Shown here: positions 27,999 through 34,755 of the stretch, in pieces
How the letters are laid out: each line of letters starts with the position of its first letter
Numbering within the stretch: the stretch's first letter is position 1
DNA from: Saccharibacillus soli
GTDB lineage: Bacteria > Bacillota > Bacilli > Paenibacillales > Paenibacillaceae
NCBI GenBank assembly: GCA_002189105.1
Contig: NIOB01000015.1
Span: 1 to 34,755, forward strand
Direction: 5' to 3'
Length of the DNA: 34,755 bases
Notes under the pieces: model-generated
The model's database searches: none
Told to the model about the DNA's origin: nothing
Seen by the model: the letters and a program-made list of their open reading frames with translations, nothing else
Translations under genes and position numbers: made by a program

Positions 27999-29369
27999 AT
28001 GGATTTGCAAATTTCTGATCTGGAAGAAATGAAACTGACCGATCTCTATAAGCTGGCGAAGAAGTATCAGATTCCGTATTACGGTCAAATGAAGAAAAAG
28101 GAACTGATCTTTGCCATCCTTCGTGCTCAGGCCGAACAGAGCGGATTGATGTTCATGCAGGGTGTGCTGGAAGTTCTGTCTGAAGGCTACGGTTTTCTTC
28201 GTCCGATCAATTACCTGCCCAGCGCAGAAGATATTTATATCTCCGCCTCGCAGATTCGTAAATTTGATCTGAGAAGCGGCGACCTGGTATCCGGCAAATG
28301 CCGGGCTCCCAAAGAAAACGAGCGGTATTTTGGATTGCTTCAAGTGAACGCTGTAAATGGCGAAGATCCAGCCACAGCTTCCGAACGTCTTCACTTCCCG
28401 GCACTGACCCCGCTCTATCCAGAGAAAAAGCTCTCGCTTGAAACCTCCCAGAATCGTCTCTCTGCACGGATTATGGATCTGCTGGCTCCCGTTGGACTGG
28501 GTCAGCGTGGTCTGATCGTGGCACCTCCCAAAGCCGGTAAGACGCAGCTGTTAAAAGAGGTAGCCAATAGTATCTCGGAAAACAATCCCGAGATTGAATT
28601 GTTTGTGCTGCTGATCGATGAACGTCCGGAGGAAGTGACGGATATGCAGCGTTCCGTCAAGGGAGAAGTGGTCGCTTCCACATTCGACGAGCTGCCGGAG
28701 AACCATATCAAGGTCGCTGAACTTGTACTTGAACGCGCTCTGCGTATGGTTGAACACAAGAAGGACGTTGTTATCTTGCTGGATAGTATTACCCGTCTGG
28801 CCCGGGCTTATAACCTGGTGATCCCGCCGTCTGGCCGTACACTTAGTGGCGGTATTGATCCGGCTGCTTTCCATCGGCCCAAACGTTTCTTCGGCTCCGC
28901 ACGCAACGTGGAGGAAGGCGGCAGCCTGACGATTCTGGCGACTGCTTTGATTGACACGGGTTCCCGCATGGATGATATTATTTATGAAGAATTTAAAGGA
29001 ACCGGTAATATGGAGCTGCACCTGGATCGCAAGCTGGCTGAACGCCGTATTTTCCCGGCCATCGACATTCGCCGTTCAGGTACGCGGCGCGAAGAGATGC
29101 TGCTGTCCAAGGAGGAGCTGGATACCGTTTGGCATATCCGCAAAAATATGAACGATTCCTTTGATTTCATCGAAGGGTTCTTAAAGAAGCTTCGCAATAG
29201 CAAGGACAATGCGGAATTCCTGGCCTCTTTTGATACATCGTCCGATAACAATACTAGCAGCAGTGCCAAATCGTCTTCTTCATCCAAAAGCAGCGGCAGC
29301 GGTTCTTCCGGCTCCGGTGTAACAAGACGACCGACACGAACTTCTTCCACACCTGTCACCACTAATTAA
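27999..29369 (+). CDS. rho: Transcription termination factor Rho
   Basis: Hexameric RNA helicase that ends untranslated transcripts. The Rho N domain (about 1-50, [12 protein letters not shown]-like) and the cold-shock-type RNA-binding domain (about 50-120) precede the ATPase core, with Walker [12 protein letters not shown] and Walker [11 protein letters not shown]. The last 46 residues or so (411-456) are an extra tail rich in Ser, Thr and Gly, not present in B. subtilis Rho (427 residues), ending [14 protein letters not shown]. The ATG at 27999 follows AGGTGG. The radical SAM gene starts 49 bases downstream with no terminator between, so they probably form an operon. Confidence 0.97.
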   Translation: MDLQISDLEEMKLTDLYKLAKKYQIPYYGQMKKKELIFAILRAQAEQSGLMFMQGVLEVLSEGYGFLRPINYLPSAEDIYISASQIRKFDLRSGDLVSGKCRAPKENERYFGLLQVNAVNGEDPATASERLHFPALTPLYPEKKLSLETSQNRLSARIMDLLAPVGLGQRGLIVAPPKAGKTQLLKEVANSISENNPEIELFVLLIDERPEEVTDMQRSVKGEVVASTFDELPENHIKVAELVLERALRMVEHKKDVVILLDSITRLARAYNLVIPPSGRTLSGGIDPAAFHRPKRFFGSARNVEEGGSLTILATALIDTGSRMDDIIYEEFKGTGNMELHLDRKLAERRIFPAIDIRRSGTRREEMLLSKEELDTVWHIRKNMNDSFDFIEGFLKKLRNSKDNAEFLASFDTSSDNNTSSSAKSSSSSKSSGSGSSGSGVTRRPTRTSSTPVTTN

Positions 29370-29418
29370 ACGTTGATCGCACTGCGATCAGTAAGCCCGC
29401 TAAAAGGAGACTTCACTC

Positions 29419-30696
29419 ATGTATTTGGTTTATGCCGACGAAAACGGCAATGTATACGATCACCCCGAATTGTTGGCTCTGGCGCGCAGCGCCGATATGA
29501 TTATCGAGATTATGGATGATGAGCTGATCCCGCTGCCAGATGGCGCAACGCTGGTTGGACTGCCGAGTACCAAGCCGGTTGCCCTTGATCCGGAGAGCGG
29601 AGAGATGGTAGCACTTGAAGGCATGCAGGCCGTAGGTGCGCTGCTTCCACAGGGCTTTACGCGTCTTGCCCTGCCCGGTTATGTCAAAACGGATAAAGAA
29701 TATAAGCTTCCGCTGTTTGGTTATTCAGCGGTCGTCTGGAAAGACGGAGCATTCTTCGTTACGGCCGAGAAGTGCGATGACCCGGAGAAGTGGAACCCGG
29801 ATAACTGCGATCGCAAGGAAGTGAGCCGTAAGGTCCACGACTTTACCGAAAAGTACCCGGAGAACCGTCTGTATGAACACTTGTCGAACTGTGCCCTGGG
29901 TTATGAGTGCCTAACTTCGTCAAATACGTTCCTCGGCCGCTGGGAAGGCGGTGTGCCGGTATCTTACTCCTGTAATGCTGGATGTTTCGGCTGCATTTCC
30001 GAACAACCGGACGACAGCGGCTTCGTCGCGCCGCAGACCCGGATGAACTTCCGCCCTCGCACCGAAGAGATTGTACAGATCATGATGGAGCATCTGACAA
30101 CGCCTGAGTCGATTATCAGCTTCGGCCAAGGCTGCGAGGGAGAGCCATCCACACAGGCCAAGATCATTATTGAGGCCATGCGTGAAGTGCGTTCACGTAC
30201 GGATATGGGCTACATCAACATCAACACCAACGCCGGCTTGACTGACCACATCCGCGGTATTGTGGATGCAGGTCTTGATCTGATGCGTGTAAGTACCATC
30301 AGTGCGCTGGATGACCATTACAACGCGTATTACAAACCGCGTGCTTATACACTGAAGAACGTTGAGAAGTCGATGATCTATGCCGCGCAGCAGGGCGTCT
30401 ATACCTCGATCAACTATCTGATCTTCCCGGGCGTCACCGACCGTGAAGAAGAGATCGAAGCGATGATCGAATTTGCCCGTCGTACGGATCTGAAGCTGAT
30501 CCAGATGCGGAATCTGAATATCGACCCGGAGAGCTACATGGAGCTGATTCCACCTGCACGAAGTGAGCTTCTGGGCATGAAGCAGATGCTGGAGATCTTC
30601 CGCGAAGAACTGCCGAACGTCGTGATCGGCTCGTATACCCATGTACCTCCGGTAGACCAACGTCGGGCGAAGCCTCGGGTCGGCGGGCTCGCGTAA
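29419..30696 (+). CDS. Radical SAM protein of unknown function, in an operon with rho
   Basis: A 425-residue radical SAM enzyme. The [4Fe-4S] motif CxxxCxxC is at Cys185, Cys189, Cys192 (CNAGCFGC), unusually late; after it come a glycine-rich SAM-binding part (SFGQGCEGEPS), YININTNAG and the barrel to about 370. The first 180 residues form a separate domain that I do not recognise, with four further cysteines (119, 130, 158, 164) and Cys239 in the core; these could hold a second cluster or zinc. No peptide substrate gene, maturase partner or tRNA gene is nearby to suggest a substrate. AAAGGAG precedes the ATG. Its tie to rho, 49 bases away, is the only context. Confidence 0.85.
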   Translation: MYLVYADENGNVYDHPELLALARSADMIIEIMDDELIPLPDGATLVGLPSTKPVALDPESGEMVALEGMQAVGALLPQGFTRLALPGYVKTDKEYKLPLFGYSAVVWKDGAFFVTAEKCDDPEKWNPDNCDRKEVSRKVHDFTEKYPENRLYEHLSNCALGYECLTSSNTFLGRWEGGVPVSYSCNAGCFGCISEQPDDSGFVAPQTRMNFRPRTEEIVQIMMEHLTTPESIISFGQGCEGEPSTQAKIIIEAMREVRSRTDMGYININTNAGLTDHIRGIVDAGLDLMRVSTISALDDHYNAYYKPRAYTLKNVEKSMIYAAQQGVYTSINYLIFPGVTDREEEIEAMIEFARRTDLKLIQMRNLNIDPESYMELIPPARSELLGMKQMLEIFREELPNVVIGSYTHVPPVDQRRAKPRVGGLA

Positions 30697-30956
30697 GTTC
30701 GTTGGTGGTTAGAATAGAACCCTATTCGTGTATCAAGGCTGCGCCGCTTCAGATGCAAGATGAACAAGTCGTGTGGTGAATTTTCGCGCAGCATCTTAGT
30801 CCGTTATTTTGGTTTCCTCTTTTGTAAAGAGGGCACCGGAAAGTACGGTGCGGTCTGGAATCGAAGCGAAGCGACTTTTGGACTTTCCTTATTCGCAGAC
30901 TTCTTCTCTCTTGGCAGGAAACCAAGCGACGTACAGGTCGAAACCGGATCGCGCCG
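30697..30956 (+). other. Hairpin-rich region upstream of the SRP RNA gene
   Basis: No supported gene. Four perfect inverted repeats follow one another: GCTGCGC/GCGCAGC (30738-30744 with 30786-30792), CCTCTT/AAGAGG (30816-30832), GCACCG/CGGTGC (30833-30851) and CTTGG/CCAAG (30910-30926), then the terminator at 30957. This could be the structured 3' end of the rho-radical SAM mRNA or an unannotated small RNA. Confidence 0.45.
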
Positions 30957-30992
30957 CGGCCGGCACAAACATTGCCGGCCTGTTTGCGTTTT
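30957..30992 (+). terminator. Terminator of the rho-radical SAM operon
   Basis: GGCCGGCA and TGCCGGCC form a perfect eight-pair stem, followed by TGTTTGCGTTTT. Its T-rich tail overlaps the -35 of the SRP RNA promoter. Confidence 0.75.
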
Positions 30993-31012
30993 CTCTTTTT
31001 ATCCCGTATAAT
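30984..31012 (+). promoter_or_regulatory. Promoter of the SRP RNA gene
   Basis: TTGCGT (30984-30989), 17 bases and a perfect TATAAT (31007-31012) place the start at about 31020, exactly at the predicted 5' end of the SRP RNA. Confidence 0.82.
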
Positions 31013-31019
31013 GAAAGGT

Positions 31020-31290
31020 GCCGTGCTAGATGGGGAGGTAGCGGTGCCCTGTAACTCGCAATCCGCTACAGCGAGGTTGAATTCCCACTCGAGGTTTTGT
31101 TATGTAAGGTTTGGTCTTTACACATAATGTTGACGGTTTGGTCCTCCGCAATGAGCACCTGTGAACCTGGTCAGGTCCGGAAGGAAGCAGCCATAAGCAG
31201 ACCCGCTTTTGTGCCGGAGGGTGGCCTGGCCCGAGTTGTTGTGTAGAGGTGCCGCTTGGATAGCAATCTATCGAAGGTGGGTGCACGGTT
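31020..31290 (+). ncRNA. ffs: Signal recognition particle RNA (Bacillus long type)
   Basis: About 270 bases, the size of B. subtilis scRNA with both Alu and S domains. The S-domain core GGTCAGGTCCGGAAGGAAGCAGCC-like segment lies at 31168-31192 with its GGAA tetraloop, followed by GGGTGGCCTGG. The Alu-domain part is near the 5' end (GTAATCCGCT-like and CGAGGTT elements). The ends CCGTGC and GCACGG pair. It binds Ffh and targets nascent membrane proteins. dnaX follows, as in B. subtilis. Confidence 0.95.
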
Positions 31291-31372
31291 TTACTTTTAT
31301 TCCTTTTTTAGACGACCAACATCTTTGCCTAGGCAGAGGTGTTTTTCTTTTTTCATCGGGGCACAAATATAG

Positions 31373-31378
31373 TATAAT
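31373..31378 (+). promoter_or_regulatory. -10 box upstream of dnaX
   Basis: A perfect TATAAT 37 bases before dnaX; the -35 at the right distance is weak (TTTTCA). It probably drives dnaX-yaaK-recR, since no strong terminator is seen within that series. Confidence 0.55.
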
Positions 31379-31414
31379 TAAGGGAAGACGACAGTCCATA
31401 AAAAGGAGCCGCTG

Positions 31415-33160
31415 ATGGAACATATTGCGCTTTACCGGGCTTGGCGGCCTCAGTCGTTCCAAGACATGGTGGGACAACAGCATATTATCCGAACGCTGCA
31501 GAACGCAATCCGCGAACAGCGGGTATCCCATGCTTACTTATTCAGTGGGCCGCGGGGGACGGGCAAGACCAGCGCCGCGAAGATTCTGGCCAAAGCCGTC
31601 AACTGTGAAAAAGGACCTGCTCCAGAGCCGTGCAACGAATGTGAGACGTGTAAACGAATCGCTGCCGGTGCGGTTATGGATGTGCTTGAGATTGACGCTG
31701 CGTCCAACCGGGGCGTGGAAGAGATCCGCGATCTGCGCGACAAGATCAAATATGCGCCGACCGAGGTTCGACGTAAAGTCTACATTATTGACGAAGTTCA
31801 CATGCTGACGACAGAAGCATTTAACGCTCTGCTCAAGACGTTGGAAGAACCGCCGGAACATGCAATGTTCATTCTAGCTACAACAGAACCGCATAAACTT
31901 CCAGCGACGATCATCTCGCGCTGTCAGCGTTTTGACTTCCGCCGCGTATCGTTGGAGGAACAGACCGCAAGACTGGCTGAGATCTGCCGAGAAGAGAAGA
32001 TTGAGGCTGAAGAGAATGCTCTCCAATACATTGCCCGTTTATCGGACGGTGGGATGCGGGATGCTTTGAGCGTCCTGGATCAGATCTCTGCATTTACGGA
32101 TGGCAAAGTCACCTACGAACAAGTGCTGGGAATGACCGGCGGCATCGCCTCCGAACAGTTCTCCGCTCTGGCTGAGTCTTTGACTGCCAAGGATGCAGGC
32201 GGCGTCCTTCAGACGGTGGAGAGCTGGATGCAGGAAGGCAAGAGCGCGGACAAGTGTATGGAGAACCTCCTCTATTATTTCCGTGATCTGCTGATGATTA
32301 AAATGGTGCCAAACGCGGAGCAGATGACCGAGCGTGTGCTTGATGCTTCGTCTTTTCACACGGTTGCGGAACGTTTCTCCAAAGAGAGTCTGTTTCGCAC
32401 CATTGATACATTAAGTCGTTATCAGAACGAAATGAAATACGCAGCTAATCCGCAGATGTTATTTGAAGTGGCGCTGTTGAATCTGGTTGGCTTGGATGAA
32501 CGTTCAGAGACTGCTGGATCAACAGCTGCTGCGGCTGTATCCGCAGCGCCTGCCGATTCTCAAGCCGTTAAGCGGTTGGAGAGCCGAATTGCCGATCTGG
32601 AGAAAAAGTTGGAGCAGGCGATGCGTGCAGGGGTTTCCGCACCAAGCGGTGCAGGTGAGTCTGGGGGCGGACGGCCTGCTGCCCGTCCAAGCGCTCCCCG
32701 TGTTTCCCGAATGGCCAAGCTTCCTCCGCATATGGATCGTTACCTCGCACACAAGGAAGACTCATCCTTTAAAGACATCCGTGGGAAGTGGAATCAGGTG
32801 CTTCAGCGGGTAAAAGAGGAAAAGGTAACCGTACATGCCTGGTTCACCAATGGAGAGCCGGTGTCGGCCTTGGACGATTCCGTATTGGTCGCATTCAAGA
32901 ACGACATCCACCGTGAGACGATTGAGAAGCAGGCCAACCGCCAGGTGGTGGAACAGGTGCTGGCTCAGGTACTCGGGGGGCAGTGGAATCTGATGACCAT
33001 CATGCAGAAAGATTGGAATGAAGCGACCGAGTCTGCATCTTCACCGACGACGGAAGTGCTGGAGCTTGAACATGAGGAAGAGGAAGGCGGCGGCAAAGAG
33101 CCCTGGGTGGATGAAGCCTTGAATCTGTTTGGGGAAAATCTGGTTGTCATTAAAGAATAA
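31415..33160 (+). CDS. dnaX: DNA polymerase III subunits gamma and tau
   Basis: Clamp-loader ATPase of the replicative polymerase, 581 residues. The AAA+ core has Walker A GPRGTGKT (45-52, Lys51), the zinc module Cys64, Cys73, Cys76, Cys79, and Walker B IIDEVHM. Domain III runs to about 365. A Ser/Ala/Pro-rich linker follows, then a C-terminal tau-type domain (about 430-581) with an acidic LELEHEEEEGGG stretch near the end. AAAAGGAGCC precedes the ATG. yaaK starts 60 bases later, and the SRP RNA-dnaX-yaaK-recR order is that of B. subtilis. Confidence 0.98.
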   Translation: MEHIALYRAWRPQSFQDMVGQQHIIRTLQNAIREQRVSHAYLFSGPRGTGKTSAAKILAKAVNCEKGPAPEPCNECETCKRIAAGAVMDVLEIDAASNRGVEEIRDLRDKIKYAPTEVRRKVYIIDEVHMLTTEAFNALLKTLEEPPEHAMFILATTEPHKLPATIISRCQRFDFRRVSLEEQTARLAEICREEKIEAEENALQYIARLSDGGMRDALSVLDQISAFTDGKVTYEQVLGMTGGIASEQFSALAESLTAKDAGGVLQTVESWMQEGKSADKCMENLLYYFRDLLMIKMVPNAEQMTERVLDASSFHTVAERFSKESLFRTIDTLSRYQNEMKYAANPQMLFEVALLNLVGLDERSETAGSTAAAAVSAAPADSQAVKRLESRIADLEKKLEQAMRAGVSAPSGAGESGGGRPAARPSAPRVSRMAKLPPHMDRYLAHKEDSSFKDIRGKWNQVLQRVKEEKVTVHAWFTNGEPVSALDDSVLVAFKNDIHRETIEKQANRQVVEQVLAQVLGGQWNLMTIMQKDWNEATESASSPTTEVLELEHEEEEGGGKEPWVDEALNLFGENLVVIKE

Positions 33161-33220
33161 ATCATACCCGGCACCCGAATGGCGGATGCTGCCGAGGTCT
33201 ACTCAGAAGGAGCGATTACG

Positions 33221-33532
33221 ATGAACAATATGAACCAGATGATGAAGCAGGTAAAGAAGATGCAGGAACAAATGATGAAAGCCCAGGAAGAACTCGGCAC
33301 CAAAAAAGTTGAAGGTACGTCCGGCGGCGGAGTTGTCAGTGTAGAAGTCAGCGGACATAAAAAGGTAATTGCCATCAATATCAAACCGGAAGCGGTAGAC
33401 CCGGATGACGTTGAAATGCTGCAAGATCTCATCATGACTGCGGTAAATGACGCTCTTGGCAAAGCTGAAGAACTGGCTAACCAGGATATGGGCAAATTCA
33501 CGAACGGCATGAAGATCCCAGGTCTGTTCTAA
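33221..33532 (+). CDS. yaaK: YbaB/EbfC family nucleoid-associated protein
   Basis: A 103-residue DNA-binding protein of the YbaB/EbfC family, which forms a dimer shaped like tweezers and is almost always next to recR. The N terminus is a Met/Gln/Lys-rich helix ([19 protein letters not shown]), then a beta sheet with [20 protein letters not shown] and a C-terminal helix. The ATG at 33221 follows GAAGGAGC; an upstream in-frame ATG at 33179 has no such site. It is 27 bases ahead of recR, in the same operon. Confidence 0.96.
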   Translation: MNNMNQMMKQVKKMQEQMMKAQEELGTKKVEGTSGGGVVSVEVSGHKKVIAINIKPEAVDPDDVEMLQDLIMTAVNDALGKAEELANQDMGKFTNGMKIPGLF

Positions 33533-33559
33533 ACTATTTTCTAAAAGGGAAGTGTGGCC

Positions 33560-34156
33560 TTGTATTATCCGGAGCCGATTGCCAAACTGATCGACGCGTT
33601 CTCTCATCTGCCTGGAATCGGGCCTAAGACGGCTGCGAGACTGGCCTTTCATGTGCTTAATATGAAGGAAGACGACGTGATCGACTTCGCCAAGGCACTC
33701 GTCAGCGTGAAGCGCAATCTGCACTATTGTTCGGTCTGTGGGAATATTACTGATACTGATCCATGTCGCATCTGCCAGGATAAGTCGCGTGATGCCTCGG
33801 TAATCTGTGTCGTTCAAGATCCAAGAGATCTGGTAGCAATGGAGAGAACCAAGGAGTTCGATGGCTATTATCATGTACTGCATGGCGCGATCTCTCCTAT
33901 GGAGGGGATCGGACCTGACGATATCCGCCTTAAGGAATTGTTGACTCGTCTTAGTGATGAGCGTGTACAGGAGCTGATCCTGGCGACTAACCCGAATATT
34001 GAAGGCGAAGCCACGGCGATGTATATCTCTCGTCTCGTTCGTCCTTTCGAGATCAAAGTGACTCGAATTGCGCACGGGCTGCCTGTTGGCGGCGACCTTG
34101 AGTATGCAGATGAAGTGACACTTTCCAAGGCGCTTGAAGGGCGTAGAGAACTTTAA
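33560..34156 (+). CDS. recR: Recombination protein RecR
   Basis: Works with RecF and RecO to load RecA at gaps. A helix-hairpin-helix ([15 protein letters not shown], about 17-31), a C4 zinc finger (Cys57, Cys60, Cys69, Cys72), a Toprim domain and the C-terminal [20 protein letters not shown] are all present. The TTG at 33560 was chosen: it is nine bases after AAAGGGA and gives 198 residues beginning MYYPEPI, the length and start of B. subtilis RecR. A GTG two codons upstream is also possible but is too close to that site. The yaaL and bofA genes that follow in B. subtilis are absent. Confidence 0.97.
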   Translation: MYYPEPIAKLIDAFSHLPGIGPKTAARLAFHVLNMKEDDVIDFAKALVSVKRNLHYCSVCGNITDTDPCRICQDKSRDASVICVVQDPRDLVAMERTKEFDGYYHVLHGAISPMEGIGPDDIRLKELLTRLSDERVQELILATNPNIEGEATAMYISRLVRPFEIKVTRIAHGLPVGGDLEYADEVTLSKALEGRREL

Positions 34157-34208
34157 GACTCTCCTTACGAAGCTGGATAGACAGAGTAGGGAGCTTGAAT
34201 CAAAGATG

Positions 34209-34245
34209 AAATGCGGTTCCGATTTCAATCGGGACCGCATTTTTT
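34209..34245 (+). terminator. Terminator after recR
   Basis: ATGCGGT-CCGAT and ATCGG-ACCGCAT form a 12-pair stem with a single mismatch and a TTCA loop, followed by six T. It isolates the rRNA promoters from the recR transcript. Confidence 0.92.
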
Positions 34246-34266
34246 GTAGCATTTTATAAAATCCCA

Positions 34267-34295
34267 CTGACAGATAAGCGTTTTCATTGTATAAT
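34267..34295 (+). promoter_or_regulatory. rRNA operon promoter 1
   Basis: CTGACA (34267-34272), 17 bases and a perfect TATAAT (34290-34295). It is the strongest by consensus of three tandem promoters before the 16S. Confidence 0.75.
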
Positions 34296-34371
34296 CCATT
34301 TATTGTAGCCAGGTTTATTGGCGCTGCAATCAAGTATTTTAGAAAAACGAGTAAAAATACAAAAGATTGTG

Positions 34372-34401
34372 TTGACTTGCTCTCTGCCTGTGTGCTACAT
34401 T
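34372..34401 (+). promoter_or_regulatory. rRNA operon promoter 2
   Basis: TTGACT (34372-34377), 18 bases and TACATT (34396-34401). The start would fall near 34408. Confidence 0.65.
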
Positions 34402-34481
34402 ATTAAACGTTGCTTCGAGAGGAGCTAACGGTCACAACCCGATAGAGAGTCAGCACTGAAAAAAGAAATTGAAAAAAGTGC

Positions 34482-34511
34482 TTGACGAACTGATCGAGAG
34501 TGTGATAGGAT
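34482..34511 (+). promoter_or_regulatory. rRNA operon promoter 3
   Basis: TTGACG (34482-34487), 18 bases and TAGGAT (34506-34511), with the start near 34518. It is the promoter nearest to the 16S. Confidence 0.72.
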
Positions 34512-34567
34512 ATAAAAGTCGCCGCTGAGACGCGGTGGTGAACGAAAGAAAAACAAAAATTGAGTTT

Positions 34568-34580
34568 GTTCTTTGAAAAC
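34568..34580 (+). promoter_or_regulatory. boxA-like antitermination site in the rRNA leader
   Basis: TGTTCTTTGAAAA resembles the boxA element that recruits Nus factors to rRNA transcripts, at the usual place in a Firmicute rRNA leader and just before the TGGATAAC run. Confidence 0.6.
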
Positions 34581-34710
34581 TGGATAACGAGTGAACAACG
34601 ATGGCTTCGGTCATCGTGAGAATAAAAGGTTCTTGAGCAATCGAGAATCGCCAACGTTTTAAAACGAGCACATGGTGCTTTCTTGATAAGTCGGCCTTCG
34701 GGTCGCAACT

Positions 34711-34755
34711 TTAATGGAGAGTTTGATCCTGGCTCAGGACGAACGCTGGCGGCAT
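34711..34755 (+). rRNA. rrs: 16S ribosomal RNA, 5' end only
   Basis: The first 45 bases of a 16S gene, with the universal AGAGTTTGATCCTGGCTCAG primer region and GACGAACGCTGGCGGC. It is cut by the window edge. This second rRNA operon runs in the same direction as the one whose 5S opens the window. Confidence 0.97.

Noticed and set aside
30760-31011. Open frame of about 83 codons before the SRP RNA
   Set aside because: It has no ribosome binding site, is Cys- and Arg-rich and spans hairpins, the terminator and part of the SRP promoter.
32600-32610. Possible -1 frameshift site (GAAAAAG) in dnaX that would give a short gamma form
   Set aside because: The heptamer is not of the A-AAA-AAG type, has only five A and has no convincing stimulatory stem or upstream spaced Shine-Dalgarno; B. 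subtilis makes a single DnaX product.

Overview
The window is chromosomal DNA from a spore-forming Firmicute, most likely Paenibacillus or a close relative in the Paenibacillaceae. The evidence is moderate GC, strong AGGAGG ribosome binding sites, GTG and TTG starts, a spo0F gene with a sigma-H type promoter, an RNA polymerase delta subunit gene, a Bacillus-type long SRP RNA and the rRNA operon style. It lies between two rRNA operons in the same orientation: it opens in the 23S-5S spacer of one (5S at about 102-219) and closes in the first 45 bases of the 16S of the next. No transposase, integrase, CRISPR array or phage gene was seen.

The backbone resembles the origin-proximal Bacillus subtilis order rrnO-guaB-dacA-serS-tRNA-Ser ... 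tadA-scr-dnaX-yaaK-recR-rrnA. Left part (1-9.5 kb): 5S rRNA, an aldo/keto reductase, guaB (GMP synthesis), dacA (cell-wall carboxypeptidase), serS followed directly by tRNA-Ser(UGA), a NERD nuclease-like protein, and a divergent LysR regulator / D-2-hydroxyacid dehydrogenase pair.

Middle part (9.5-19.4 kb): a YitT membrane protein, a lipoprotein behind an ECF-sigma-like promoter, tadA on the minus strand, an intergenic patch of DnaA boxes, the motAB flagellar stator operon, a small unknown gene, a GC-rich ribokinase whose end overlaps a convergent GNAT acetyltransferase, a secreted NlpC/P60 hydrolase under a c-di-AMP riboswitch, a YwhD-family gene and a 3-methyladenine DNA glycosylase.

Right part (19.6-30.7 kb): ywiB-argS, rpoE (delta), pyrG with an apparent CTP-sensing attenuator, spo0F, fbaA, a MurAB/MurZ-type murA, rho, and a radical SAM protein of unknown function. 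In B. subtilis the ywhD-to-rho block sits on the other side of the origin, so its place here, between tadA and the SRP RNA gene, points to a rearrangement. The window ends with the SRP RNA gene, dnaX, yaaK/ebfC and recR (replication and repair), then a three-promoter region driving the next rRNA operon.

The best leads for new biology are the rho-linked radical SAM protein with four extra cysteines, a strongly hairpin-rich 260-base stretch before the SRP RNA, the DnaA-box cluster beside tadA/motAB, the pyrG and NlpC RNA control elements, and a Ser-rich tail on Rho. All calls come from reading the sequence; no database search was run.
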